The notes beneath the pieces were generated by a model. That model was given only the letters and a program-made list of their open reading frames with translations. It searched no databases and had not been told where the DNA came from. A stretch of DNA of 64,000 nucleotides from Planctomycetota bacterium (GTDB lineage: Bacteria > Planctomycetota > UBA1135 > UBA2386): positions 1 to 64,000 of the forward strand of contig JAHBXX010000023.1 in assembly GCA_019636245.1 (NCBI GenBank), written 5' to 3'. The position numbers and the translations under genes were made by a program. Position 1 is the first letter of the stretch. Each line of letters opens with the position of its first letter. Shown here in pieces: positions 1-8,284 of the stretch.

Positions 1-273
1 CCGGCGGCGGCGGCGCCCGCGGCGCGCGTCGAGGCCTTCTACCGCGACCTCGCGGCGATCGTCGGCGGCCATGCCGGCCGCGGGCTGCCGGTGGCGGCGG
101 CGACGCGCACCAGCGAGGAACTGGTGGCCGCGGTGGCGGCCGGAGCAGGACCGCTGCGCGCCTGCCTGCAGCGCTGCGATGCGGTGAAGTTCGCGGCCGC
201 GCGGCCGGATCCGGCCGCGCACGCGGCCGCCCACGCCGCCGCGGTGCAGTTCGTGCAGACGGAGGAGGCATGA
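1..273 (+). CDS. C-terminal part of an unknown protein upstream of the Bat operon (partial)
   Basis: The reading frame is open from the first base and stops at 271-273, so only the last 90 residues are seen. The visible part has an aromatic/basic segment (VEAFYRDLAAIVGG) and ends in an Ala-rich helix after CDAVKFAAARP. This pattern resembles the cytoplasmic tail of DUF4381-like or BatD-like proteins that sit beside von Willebrand A genes. Its stop overlaps the batA start (ATGA), so the two are probably co-translated. The family call is weak; the coding call is firm. Confidence 0.6.
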   Translation, partial: PAAAAPAARVEAFYRDLAAIVGGHAGRGLPVAAATRTSEELVAAVAAGAGPLRACLQRCDAVKFAAARPDPAAHAAAHAAAVQFVQTEEA

Positions 274-1220
274 GCGCGCTGCACTGGCAGGCGCCGTCGT
301 GGTGGTTGCTGCTGCCCTTGGTCACAGGCGCGCTGGCGTGGCGGGCGCGGCAGCGGCCGCGCCTGCCGTTGCTGCCGGCCGGGCCGGACGGGCGCCGCCC
401 GGCCTCGTGGCGGCAGCGGTTCGCCGGCCTGCCGACCGGCCTCGAGCTGCTGGCGTTGGCCTGCGCCGTCGCGGCGCTGGCGCGGCCGGTGCAGTTCGTG
501 CCGGCGCCGCCCGAGCGGCTGGTGCGCGACGTCATGCTGTGCGTCGACCGCAGTTCGTCGATGGCGGCCGAGGACCTGCGTCCCGGGGAACCCCGGCTCG
601 CGGTGGCGCTGGCGATGGCGGCGCGGCTGGTCGACGCGCGGCCGGACGACCGGTTCGGCTGCGTCGAGTTCGCGCGCTACCCCGACCTGCGTTGCCCGCC
701 GACGCTCGACCACGCGGCCGTGCGCGAGCTGCTGGCCTCGGTGCGGCCGGTCGGCGCCGAATCCGCCGAGGATGCGACCGGCATCGGCACGGCCGTGGCG
801 CTGGCGGCGTCGGTGCTGGCGCGATCGCCGGTTCCCGGCCGGCTGGTCGTGCTGCTGACCGACGGCGAGGAGAACGTCGCCACGGTGGCCCATCCCGACG
901 AGATCGCGCCGCGGCACGCGGCGCAGCTCTGCGCCCGGCTCGGCATCCGCGTGCACACGGTGGTGGTCGGCAGCGATCCGGACGTCGATGCGACGGCGGT
1001 GCAGGAACTGGCGGCGGTGAGCGGCGGTCGGCACTTCCGCGCCGGCGACGCCAGCACGCTGCTGGCGGTGGCGGACGCGATCGACGGCCTCGAGCCGCGG
1101 CAGTACGCCGAACCCCGGCTCGTGGCCCGCGAGTGGTTCGCGGCGCTGGTCGTCGCGGCGCTGGGGCTGGGCTGGCTCGCGCATGCGCTGGCGCGGACGT
1201 GGTTCGCGGTGCTGCCGTGA
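270..1220 (+). CDS. batA: BatA-like VWA-domain membrane protein
   Basis: 316 residues. A first membrane segment lies near residues 12-24 and a second near 55-72. The von Willebrand A domain then carries a MIDAS motif (DRSSSM, the DxSxS metal site) near residues 92-97 and a TDGEEN loop. A final membrane helix lies near residues 292-310. Bat proteins were named for aerotolerance and are thought to form an inner-membrane complex with their chest of VWA and TPR partners, usually with a MoxR ATPase. The start is the ATG overlapping the previous stop. The next gene starts inside its stop (GTGA). Confidence 0.85.
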   Translation: MSALHWQAPSWWLLLPLVTGALAWRARQRPRLPLLPAGPDGRRPASWRQRFAGLPTGLELLALACAVAALARPVQFVPAPPERLVRDVMLCVDRSSSMAAEDLRPGEPRLAVALAMAARLVDARPDDRFGCVEFARYPDLRCPPTLDHAAVRELLASVRPVGAESAEDATGIGTAVALAASVLARSPVPGRLVVLLTDGEENVATVAHPDEIAPRHAAQLCARLGIRVHTVVVGSDPDVDATAVQELAAVSGGRHFRAGDASTLLAVADAIDGLEPRQYAEPRLVAREWFAALVVAALGLGWLAHALARTWFAVLP

Positions 1221-2218
1221 TCGCCGTGGTGTTCGTCGCCGGTTCCGTCTGGCCGCTGGTCGCGGTGGCGCTGGTCCTGGGCCTCGGCGCCGGCGTGGCG
1301 TGCACGCGGCGGGCGCAGCGCCGCCTCGAGGCGGCGCTCGGCCCGCGCGCCGAGGCGCTCGCCGGCCGGCCGGCCCACGGCGCCCTGCGCGGCCTGGCCG
1401 CGGTGCTGGCGGCCGGGCTCGGCGGCGTCGTGCTGCTGCAGCCGGCATGGGGCCTCGCCGGTGGCGTGCCCGCGGGCGCGGACGTGATCCTGTGCCTCGA
1501 CGCGTCGCGGTCGATGGCGGCGCGCGACGTGCTGCCGTCGCGGTGGCAGGCGGCGCAGCGGCAGATCGCCGCCTTGGCCGACGGCGCGCTCGGCGCGCGG
1601 CTTGGCCTGGTCGTGTTCGCCGGCGAGGCGCGGCTGGCGGTGCCGCTGACCGGCGACGTCGCCGCGGTGGCCGAACTGGCCGCCGCGCTGGCGCCGGGCG
1701 CCGTCGAGCGCGGCGGCACCGACCCGGGCGCGGCGATCGACCTGGCGCTGCAGGCCCTGCAGCGCAGCGGCGCGACGCGGGGGAGCATCGTCGTGCTCGG
1801 CGATGGCGAGGACTTCGCCGGCGACGGGCCGGCGGCGGCCGCGCGGGCGCGGGCGGCCGGCGCGGTCGTGCACTGCCTCGGCTTCGGCCGCGAGGCGGCG
1901 AGCAAGATCGTCGTCGAGACGGCGGCGGGGCAGGAGTTCCTGCGCGCGGCGAACGGGCAGGACGTGCTGACGCGGCTCGAGCGCGCCCAGCTCGACGCGG
2001 TCGCCAGGGCCGGCGGCGGCCGCAGCGCGGTCGCCGCCGCCGACGGCGACCTGCGGCGGTGGTTCCGCGAGGAGATGGCGCCGCGCGCGGTCGCCGCCGC
2101 GGTGCACGCGGGCGCTGCCGAGCCGGCGCACGGCTACGCGGCGTTCTTGTGCGCGGCGATCCTGTGCTGGATGCTGCGCACGTGCTTGCCGGAGCGACGC
2201 CGATGCGAACGGTCCTGA
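1217..2218 (+). CDS. batB: BatB-like VWA-domain membrane protein
   Basis: 333 residues from a GTG that overlaps the batA stop (GTGA). Two N-terminal membrane helices precede a VWA domain with the MIDAS sequence DASRSM and a GDGED loop. A C-terminal helix (residues about 312-324) anchors the end. It pairs with BatA as the second VWA subunit in Bat operons. The last bases overlap the batC start by 16 nt, which points to coupled translation. Confidence 0.82.
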   Translation: MIAVVFVAGSVWPLVAVALVLGLGAGVACTRRAQRRLEAALGPRAEALAGRPAHGALRGLAAVLAAGLGGVVLLQPAWGLAGGVPAGADVILCLDASRSMAARDVLPSRWQAAQRQIAALADGALGARLGLVVFAGEARLAVPLTGDVAAVAELAAALAPGAVERGGTDPGAAIDLALQALQRSGATRGSIVVLGDGEDFAGDGPAAAARARAAGAVVHCLGFGREAASKIVVETAAGQEFLRAANGQDVLTRLERAQLDAVARAGGGRSAVAAADGDLRRWFREEMAPRAVAAAVHAGAAEPAHGYAAFLCAAILCWMLRTCLPERRRCERS

Positions 2219-2907
2219 TCGGGCTCGGGCTCGCGGCGCTGGCGGCGCGGATGCCGGCCCAGGACGGCGAAGCCGACTACCGCGCCGGCCGCTACGAGGC
2301 GGCGTTCGCGGCCTTCGCGGCGGCGGCGGCCGAGGCGCAGGCGCCCGCCGAGCGGCGCGCCAACCTGGCGCTGGCGGCGCTGCGGCTGCGGCGGCCGGGC
2401 GACGCGGCGGCGGCGGCGCGGTCGCTGCTCGACGAAGGCGACGCGGCCTGGCACGCGCCCGGCGAGTTCCTGCTCGGGCTCGCGGCCTGGCAGCGCGCCG
2501 AGCAGGCGGCGGCCGCGGCGCAGCTCGCCGATGCCGAGCCGATGGCCTGGGACCTCGCGGTGCGCAGCGCCGAGGCGGCGTGGGCGCACTGGTGCCGGGC
2601 GGCGGCGGGCGAACGGGAACCCGGGCCCGCGCGCCGCAACGCCGAGCGGGCGTGGCGGCGGCTGCAGGAGCTGCGTGCCGCGCGCACAGCCGCCGCGGCG
2701 CGCGTCGAGCCGGAGCCCGCACCGCCACCCGGCCCGACCGAACCCGAAGCCCCGGCCACGGCGCGGCCGGACGTCGCGCGCGGCGAACTGTCGGCCGAGG
2801 AGCTGGAGCGGCTGCGGCAGCGGCTCTTGGCGAAGGAGCGCGAGAAGCAGCGGCTGCGGCTCCTGGGCGCCGGGGCCGGGGCCACGGTGGGAGAACGCGA
2901 ATGGTGA
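2203..2907 (+). CDS. batC: BatC-like TPR protein, secreted
   Basis: 234 residues. An N-terminal signal peptide ends in MPAQ, and a TPR-like segment follows (DYRAGRYEAAFAAFAAAA, then a second helix pair). The C-terminal third is Pro/Glu-rich and ends in a charged coiled-coil stretch (ELERLRQRLLAKEREKQ). BatC proteins are periplasmic TPR partners of BatA/BatB. The ATG lies inside the end of batB and the stop overlaps the batD start by 7 nt. Low sequence complexity makes the exact domain limits uncertain. Confidence 0.72.
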   Translation: MRTVLIGLGLAALAARMPAQDGEADYRAGRYEAAFAAFAAAAAEAQAPAERRANLALAALRLRRPGDAAAAARSLLDEGDAAWHAPGEFLLGLAAWQRAEQAAAAAQLADAEPMAWDLAVRSAEAAWAHWCRAAAGEREPGPARRNAERAWRRLQELRAARTAAAARVEPEPAPPPGPTEPEAPATARPDVARGELSAEELERLRQRLLAKEREKQRLRLLGAGAGATVGEREW

Positions 2908-4244
2908 GCGGCCCGCGGGCGTGGTGCGTGGTGGCGCTCGCCGGCGCCCTGCCGGCGCAGGCGCCCGACCTCGAGCGGGCCTTCGTCGAGGTGGAGCCGC
3001 TCGCCGCGGAGGTGTGGCTGCACGAGGCGATCGAGCTGCGGGTGCGGGTCGGCATCGACGCCGAGTGGTTCCGCGCCGCCGCGCTGCCGCTGTTCCGGCA
3101 GCCGCTCGACCAGCCGTTCCACCTCGTCGTGCCGTGGCTGCTCGGCGCCGAGGACCGCGCCGTGGTGGCGCTGCCGCCGGCGCCGACCGGGGCGATGCAG
3201 CGGCTCGCCGTCGGCGACCAGGTGGTGGCCGCGGCCGTGGTCGCCGACCGCACGCGCGACGGCCGGCGCTTCGAGGTGTTGGAGCTGCGCTACCGCTGGC
3301 TGCCGCTGGCGGCCGGCACGTCGACGATCGCGCCGGTCGAACTGCGCTATGCCTACGCGACCCGGTTCGAGGCGGACTTCCTGCGCGGCCGGCAGCCCGG
3401 CGATCGCCGGGACCACAGCGTGCTGTCCATGCCCGGGTCGCTGCGGGTGCGGGCGCTGCCGCAGGCGGGACGACCGGAGGGCTTCGCCGGCGCGGTCGGC
3501 GAGTTCCAGGTGACGGCCACGGTGGCGGCGGCCACGGTGGCGGTCGGCGACACGATCGCGGTCGAAGTCGCGGTGCGCGGCGACGGCAACCTCGACCGCA
3601 TGGCACCGCTGCCGCCGCCGCGGCTGCCGGGCTTCCACGTGCTGGGCGTGCGCGAGCGGCGCGGCGGGGAGGGGCGCACGTTCCTGCTCGACGTGCTGGC
3701 GCTGCGCCCCGGCCTCGGTGAACTGCCGGCGATCCCGTTCGCCGCGTTCTCGCCGCGGCAGGGCGGCTACGTGGTGCACCGGACGGCGCCGGTGCCGCTG
3801 CGGGTGCTGCCGGCGCCGCCGGGCACGGTGCTGCCGCCGGCGGTCGCGGCGCTGGTGCAGGCCGAGGCCGCGGCGGCGGCCGCGCGGCCGTGGTGGGAGT
3901 TCGCGCTGGTCGGGCTGGTGGTGGCGGCGGGGGTGGCCGGCTGGGGCCTCGGGCGCGCGCGGCAGCGGTGGCAGCGGCGGCTCGCGCATGCGCTGGCCAC
4001 GCTGGCGGCGGGCGGGTCGGCGGAGGCGCTGCGCACGGCCGTCGAGGCGGCCTGTGCGGCGCGGGTGCGGGCGGGGGTGTTCGACGGCGAGGTGTGGACG
4101 CGGCTGGTCGCGGTGGGAGTCGGCGAGGAGGCGGTGGCGCGGTTGCGCGCGGTGCACGCGGCGCTCGATGCGGCGCGCTTCGGCGGCGTGGCGCCGGCGG
4201 CGGGGGAAGTGGTGGCGGCGGCGCGGGTGCTGGCGGGGCGGTAG
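2901..4244 (+). CDS. batD: BatD-like protein
   Basis: 447 residues. A short signal peptide ends in LPAQ. A long beta-rich extracytoplasmic part follows, including a GNLDRMAPLPPPRLPGF segment typical of BatD oxygen-tolerance proteins. One membrane helix lies near residues 333-349, and an Ala-rich cytoplasmic tail completes the protein. It is the last gene of the bat run; a tRNA on the other strand follows 20 nt later. The family call rests on gene order and overall layout. Confidence 0.75.
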   Translation: MVSGPRAWCVVALAGALPAQAPDLERAFVEVEPLAAEVWLHEAIELRVRVGIDAEWFRAAALPLFRQPLDQPFHLVVPWLLGAEDRAVVALPPAPTGAMQRLAVGDQVVAAAVVADRTRDGRRFEVLELRYRWLPLAAGTSTIAPVELRYAYATRFEADFLRGRQPGDRRDHSVLSMPGSLRVRALPQAGRPEGFAGAVGEFQVTATVAAATVAVGDTIAVEVAVRGDGNLDRMAPLPPPRLPGFHVLGVRERRGGEGRTFLLDVLALRPGLGELPAIPFAAFSPRQGGYVVHRTAPVPLRVLPAPPGTVLPPAVAALVQAEAAAAAARPWWEFALVGLVVAAGVAGWGLGRARQRWQRRLAHALATLAAGGSAEALRTAVEAACAARVRAGVFDGEVWTRLVAVGVGEEAVARLRAVHAALDAARFGGVAPAAGEVVAAARVLAGR

Positions 4245-4264
4245 AGGGCTGGCGGAAGGGAGTG

Positions 4265-4349
4265 TGCGGGGAGAGGGACTCGAACCCTCACGGCCGTTGC
4301 CGGCCCGCGGCTTTTAAGGCCGCTGCGTCTGCCGTTTCGCCATCCCCGC
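4265..4349 (-). tRNA. tRNA-Leu (anticodon UAA)
   Basis: Read on the minus strand, a 7-bp acceptor stem (GCGGGGA with TCCCCGC), an anticodon stem GCGGC/GCCGC around CTTAAAA, a long variable arm (class II, as in Leu) and a T arm GGTTCGAGTCCC are all present. The CCA end is not encoded. The 5' end faces the decayed island. Confidence 0.95.
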
Positions 4350-4583
4350 GGGCGCGCCGGATGGTGGGCGCGTGGGCAGGCTGGTGCTGGAGGTTGGCCG
4401 CCGATGGCACACCGAGCCAAGCCGCGGCAGGCAGACCCTATTTCCCCGGGCGGTGGACGTCCATGCGGATCGTGGTCGTGTTGGTTGGACAACGCTGCTG
4501 TGCTGGCGGCCCGGGTTCGACGAGAGGTCTCGCTGGTGCTGGGTCCGGTGGCACGCCATGATCGGAGCCGTAGGGGGCCCTAG

Positions 4584-4874
4584 GTCGGGTCGCCGTTCCC
4601 TGTTCGGTGGCCGGACGCGACCAAGAAGCTGCATGCCGGCTGGTGGACCGCCCGCCTCGCCCGCCGGAAGGAGATCGACTCCTCGATCGCCGCGAAGGCC
4701 GAGTTCGAGTTCCTCTGCGACCGGCCCTTCGAGGACAAGAAGACGGTCCGCGTCGCCGGGCCGTTCACCGTCGAGAGCCTGAGCCCGCACCGGATGCTCG
4801 GCGTCGACGAGAACGACGAACGGACCGACTCGGGGTGCGCCGTCCCCCGGCCGCAATGCAAAGTTGGCCGCTAA
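4584..4874 (+). pseudogene. Fragment of an adenine-specific DNA methyltransferase
   Basis: An open stretch of about 96 codons lies between a TAG at 4581 and a TAA at 4872. It contains KLHAGWWTARLARRKEID and KKTVRVAGPFTVESLSPHR. As I remember them, these segments match the middle of large type III-like site-specific adenine methyltransferases (which continue VLGVDEND). Neither a start nor the catalytic DPPY-type motif is present, so this is a remnant. From 4350 to 4583 I see no coding or structural signal. Confidence 0.6.
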
Positions 4875-4885
4875 CTTTTACTTGA

Positions 4886-5056
4886 CGGGCCGGTCGTTCA
4901 GAATCTCTGCATACCGGCCTGACGTTTCCGACGGCCAGCGTCGGCATGCAGGTGCTGATGGACCTCGGCGTGGCGCGCGAGGTCACCGGCAAGCAGCGCA
5001 ACCGGGTGTTCGCCTACCGCAAGTATCTGGACATCCTCGGCGAAGGCATCGAGTAG
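4886..5056 (+). pseudogene. C-terminal fragment of a Fic-family protein
   Basis: The frame opens after a TGA at 4883 and ends at TAG 5054-5056. It reads GLTFPTASVGMQVLMDLGV, then VTGKQRNRVFAYRKYLDIL. This matches the C-terminal winged-helix end of Fic/DOC AMP-transferase family proteins (usual form LGIxxExTGRxRNRxFxYxxYLxIL). The Fic core motif HPFxxGNGR is absent, so the front of the gene is lost. It lies on the same strand as the neighbouring fragments, as expected for a decayed island. Confidence 0.65.
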
Positions 5057-5074
5057 CCACGGATCGGGGGAGCC

Positions 5075-5350
5075 ATGGACTTTCGCAGCGCCGACACCTT
5101 CACGGAGAGCCTCGCCCGGCTGACCGGCGACGAGCAGGAGGCCGTCCAGACGACCGCGTTCGACTTGCAGGTCGATCCGAAGAGTCCGGGTCTGTAGTTC
5201 CACCGCCTGGACAAGGCGAAGGACGAGAACCTCTGGTCGGTGCGCGTGAACAGCGACGTGCGGCTGATCGTGCACCGCACCGACGGCAGCCTGCTCCTCG
5301 GCTTCGTCGGGCACCATGACAGGGCCTACGACTGCGGCGAACTCGCGAAA
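5075..5350 (+). pseudogene. RelE-like domain remnant with internal TAG
   Basis: The ATG at 5075 begins a RelE/ParE-fold sequence (FRSADTFTESLARLTGDEQ). TAG at 5195-5197 interrupts it exactly where relatives have a residue before FHxLDKAKD. The same frame then continues in good register (FHRLDKAKDENLWSVRVNSDVRLIVHR) to about 5350 before losing similarity at the tRNA-Cys gene. This N-terminal domain is often fused to a UvrD-type helicase in bacteria. No helicase part is present, so the gene is both nonsense-mutated and truncated. Confidence 0.6.
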
Positions 5351-5367
5351 CGCCGCAGGGAAGGTGG

Positions 5368-5438
5368 AGGTCCCGCCCAGAATCGAACTGGGGTAAACGG
5401 ATTTGCAATCCGTTGCCTAACCACTCGGCTACGGGACC
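5368..5438 (-). tRNA. tRNA-Cys (anticodon GCA)
   Basis: The minus strand gives acceptor GGTCCCG/CGGGACC, anticodon stem ACGGA/TCCGT around TTGCAAA, and a T arm with GTTCGATTC. CCA is encoded just outside (5365-5367). Its 3' end faces the decayed island, the usual side for integration by mobile elements. Confidence 0.95.
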
Positions 5439-5578
5439 GTCGTGGGGCGGGCACGGTAGCAGCCACCGGCGGCGGCGCAAGGCCCGAATCCCGGCCGCCG
5501 CAAAGCATGCTGGCCGGCTCGCCGGTCGGCGTATGCTGCACGGCCGCCGTCGGGCGCCTCCCGGCCGGAACCGTTGCC

Positions 5579-5821
5579 GTGAAGACCAAGAAGAACATCC
5601 ACTTCGAGTTCGACCAGGACCTCGTGCGCGAGCCGCTGCTCTACAAGATCAACCGCTCGTTCGACGTCGTGGTCAACATCCGCGGCGCGTCGGTGACCGA
5701 CCAGGGCGGCTTCATCGCCCTCGAACTCGAAGGCGACCAGGCCGAGGTCGAGCGCGTGCTCGCCTACCTGCGCCAGGAGGGCGTCAAGCTCGGCGAAGGC
5801 CTCGGAGGCCAGGAACGATGA
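5579..5821 (+). CDS. NIL-domain protein
   Basis: 80 residues from GTG 5579. The whole protein fits a NIL domain (ferredoxin-like fold): an N-terminal strand IHFEFDQ, a central NIRGASVTDQGGFIALELEG, and a C-terminal helix ending in YLRQEGVKLGE. NIL domains occur at the C-terminus of methionine ABC ATPases and with 4Fe-4S ferredoxins; stand-alone copies are small and poorly understood. A TATGCT box lies at 5532-5537. The stop overlaps the start of the next gene (ATGA), so both are probably one operon. Confidence 0.75.
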   Translation: MKTKKNIHFEFDQDLVREPLLYKINRSFDVVVNIRGASVTDQGGFIALELEGDQAEVERVLAYLRQEGVKLGEGLGGQER

Positions 5822-7521
5822 CCGGCGGGCGCCGCCGCGCGGCGCTGTTCGCCTGCGCCGGCCTCGCCCTCGCGCCGTGGCCGCCGGCCGCTCCCGCGGC
5901 GAACGACCTCGTCGCCCGCGGCGCCCACGGCGTCGTCGTCAGCGCCGAGCCGCACGCGACCCAGATCGGCCTCGACGTGCTGCGCCAGGGCGGCAACGCC
6001 GTCGACGCCGCGGTCGCGGTGGCCCTGGCGCTCGCGGTCACCCACCCGCAGGCGGGCAACCTCGGCGGCGGCGCCTTCCTGCTGCTGCGCATGGCCGACG
6101 GCCGCACCGCCGCGATCGACTGCCGCGAACGCGCGCCGCGCCGGGCGACCGCCGACATGTACCTGCGCCCCGACGGCAGCGTCGACCAGGACCGCATCCA
6201 GTTCGGCGCCAGCGCCGCCGGCGTGCCCGGCAGCCCCGCCGGCCTGCTGCTGGCGCTGCACAAGTACGGCACCCGCAGCCTGCCGCAGTTGGCGGCGCCG
6301 GCGATCCGCCTGGCGCGCGAGGGCTTCGCCGTCGACCAGTTCCTGGCCGCCGACCTCGCCGCGCACGCCCGCGACCTCGGCCGCTACCCGTCGACGCGCG
6401 CGGTGTTCTTCCGCGGCGACGCGCCGCTGCGGCAGGGCGACGTGCTGGTGCAGACCGACCTGGCGGCGACGCTCGAGCGGTTCGCCAAGGACGGCCTGCG
6501 CGGCTTCTACGGCGGCGAGACGGCGGCGAGGATCACCGCCCAGATGGAGCGCGACGGCGGCCACGTGACCGCGGCCGACCTCGCCGCCTACGAGGCGCGC
6601 GAACGCGAGCCGCTGCGCGGCACCTACCGCGGCCACGAGGTGATCGGCATGCCGCCGCCGTCGTCGGGCGGCGTGGCGCTGCTGCAGATGCTGGCGCTGC
6701 TGGAGCCGCACGACCTGCGCGGCATGGGGTTCGGCGGCAGCGACGCCGTGCACCTGCTGACCGAGGTGATGCGGCGCGCCTACGCCGACCGGTCGAAGTG
6801 GCTCGGCGACCCCGACCACGCCGCGGTGCCGCTGCCGGGCCTGCTCGACCCGGGCTACCTGCGCGAACTCGGCGCTTCGATCCGCCTCGACCGCAAGAGC
6901 GAGGTCCGTCCGGGCACCCCGCCCGGCGCCGAGCCCGGCGACGACACGACGCACTTCTCGGTGATCGACGGGGCCGGCAACGCGGTCGCCTGCACGACGA
7001 CGATCAACTCGACGTTCGGCTCGATGCTGGTCGTCGACGGGGCGGGCTTCCTGCTCAACAACGAGATGGACGACTTCTCGGCCAAGCCCGGCGTGCCGAA
7101 CCAGTTCGGCCTGGTCGGCGGCAAGGCCAACGCGATCGCACCGGGCAAGCGCATGCTGTCGTCGATGACGCCGACGATCGTGCTGCGCGACGGCGAACTG
7201 CGGCTGGTGCTCGGCGCGCCGGGCGGCGGCCGCATCATCACCGCGGTGCTGCAGACGCTGCTGAACGTCGTCGACCACGGCATGGACCTCGAGTACGCGG
7301 TGCGCGCCGCCCGCGTGCACCACCAGTGGCTGCCCGACGAGATCGTCTGGGAGCCGCTGGCGCTGGCGCCCGACGTGCGCGCGGCGCTGGCGGCCAGGGG
7401 CCACGGCTTCGCGGCGCGGCCGCGCGAGATCGGCCGCGTGTTCGCCGCCGCGGTGCTGCCGGCGGGCGAACGCCTCGGCGTTTGCGACCATCGCAGCGGC
7501 GGCTCGGCCGCCGCCTGGTAG
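5818..7521 (+). CDS. ggt: Gamma-glutamyltransferase
   Basis: 567 residues with an N-terminal signal peptide (hydrophobic to about residue 29), so exported. Family landmarks are the early VVSAEPHATQIGLDVLRQGGNAVDAA block, the autocleavage site DDTTHFSVID with the nucleophile at about Thr377, and the SSMTPTIVL and GAPGGGRII blocks of the small subunit. The enzyme cleaves or transfers the gamma-glutamyl group of glutathione and related compounds. Length is normal for the family. Confidence 0.93.
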   Translation: MTGGRRRAALFACAGLALAPWPPAAPAANDLVARGAHGVVVSAEPHATQIGLDVLRQGGNAVDAAVAVALALAVTHPQAGNLGGGAFLLLRMADGRTAAIDCRERAPRRATADMYLRPDGSVDQDRIQFGASAAGVPGSPAGLLLALHKYGTRSLPQLAAPAIRLAREGFAVDQFLAADLAAHARDLGRYPSTRAVFFRGDAPLRQGDVLVQTDLAATLERFAKDGLRGFYGGETAARITAQMERDGGHVTAADLAAYEAREREPLRGTYRGHEVIGMPPPSSGGVALLQMLALLEPHDLRGMGFGGSDAVHLLTEVMRRAYADRSKWLGDPDHAAVPLPGLLDPGYLRELGASIRLDRKSEVRPGTPPGAEPGDDTTHFSVIDGAGNAVACTTTINSTFGSMLVVDGAGFLLNNEMDDFSAKPGVPNQFGLVGGKANAIAPGKRMLSSMTPTIVLRDGELRLVLGAPGGGRIITAVLQTLLNVVDHGMDLEYAVRAARVHHQWLPDEIVWEPLALAPDVRAALAARGHGFAARPREIGRVFAAAVLPAGERLGVCDHRSGGSAAAW

Positions 7522-7535
7522 GACCACGCCCCGCC

Positions 7536-8198
7536 ATGCACCCGATCCGCATCGCCCCGTCGCTGCTCGCCGCCGACTTCGCGCGCCTCGCCGACGAGGT
7601 GCGCTCGGTCGAGCAGGGCTCGGCCGACTGGCTGCACCTCGACGTCATGGACGGCCACTTCGTGCCGAACCTGACCTTCGGTCCGGTCGTCACCGCGGCG
7701 ATCGCCAAGGTGGCGACCAGGCCGCTCGACGTGCACCTGATGATCACCGACCCGTGGCGCTACGCCGACGCGTTCCTCGACGCCGGCGCCGCGTGGCTGA
7801 CCTTCCACGTCGAGGTCGAGGGCCACGGCGACGTGCCGGGCCTGCTGCGGCACATCCGCACGCGCGGCGCGAAGGCGGGGCTGTCGCTGCAGCCGGACAC
7901 GCCGGCGGCGCGGCTCGCGCCCTACCTGGCGGAGCTCGACCTGGTGCTGGTGATGAGCGTGTTCGCCGGCTTCGGCGGCCAGAAGTTCATGCCGGAGGTG
8001 CTGCCCAAGGTCGCCGAGCTGCGTCGGCTCGGCTTCGCCGGCGAGGTGTCGATGGACGGCGGCATCGGAGCGGGCACGATCGCCGCCAGCGCCGCCGCCG
8101 GCACCAACGTGTTCGTCGCCGGCACGGCGGTGTTCGGCGCCCAGGACCGGGCGGCCCGCATCGCCGAGCTGCGCGCGCTCGCCGCCGCCGCCCGCTGA
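7536..8198 (+). CDS. rpe: Ribulose-phosphate 3-epimerase
   Basis: 220 residues, a full TIM barrel. It shows APSLLAADFARL at the N-terminus, LHLDVMDGHFVPNLTFGP with the catalytic Asp and metal His, VHLMI, SVFAGFGGQKF, and MDGGI near the end. It interconverts ribulose-5-phosphate and xylulose-5-phosphate in the pentose phosphate pathway. It follows ggt by 14 nt and is followed by a hairpin. Confidence 0.95.
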   Translation: MHPIRIAPSLLAADFARLADEVRSVEQGSADWLHLDVMDGHFVPNLTFGPVVTAAIAKVATRPLDVHLMITDPWRYADAFLDAGAAWLTFHVEVEGHGDVPGLLRHIRTRGAKAGLSLQPDTPAARLAPYLAELDLVLVMSVFAGFGGQKFMPEVLPKVAELRRLGFAGEVSMDGGIGAGTIAASAAAGTNVFVAGTAVFGAQDRAARIAELRALAAAAR

Positions 8199-8222
8199 GC
8201 GGGCAGCATCTGGCCTGCCCGC
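8199..8222 (+). terminator. Hairpin after rpe
   Basis: GCGGGCAG (8199-8206) and CTGCCCGC (8215-8222) form an 8-bp perfect stem with an 8-nt loop directly after the rpe stop. There is no T-run, so it could be a weak terminator or an mRNA-stabilising stem. A TATCGT box at 8234-8239 follows, which would fit a new promoter for accD. Confidence 0.4.
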
Positions 8223-8284
8223 CGCGGCGCCGTTATCGTCCCTCCGTCCGCGCCTCCCTCCCTCACCACAGGATCGAAACACGC

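Noticed and set aside
5195..5197. TAG as a recoded sense codon (pyrrolysine or stop suppression)
   Set aside because: No recoding signal or machinery is seen, and the gene is truncated anyway, so decay is simpler.
4350..5364. Attachment-site direct repeats flanking the decayed island
   Set aside because: I looked for copies of the tRNA-Cys 3' end near the tRNA-Leu side and found none.
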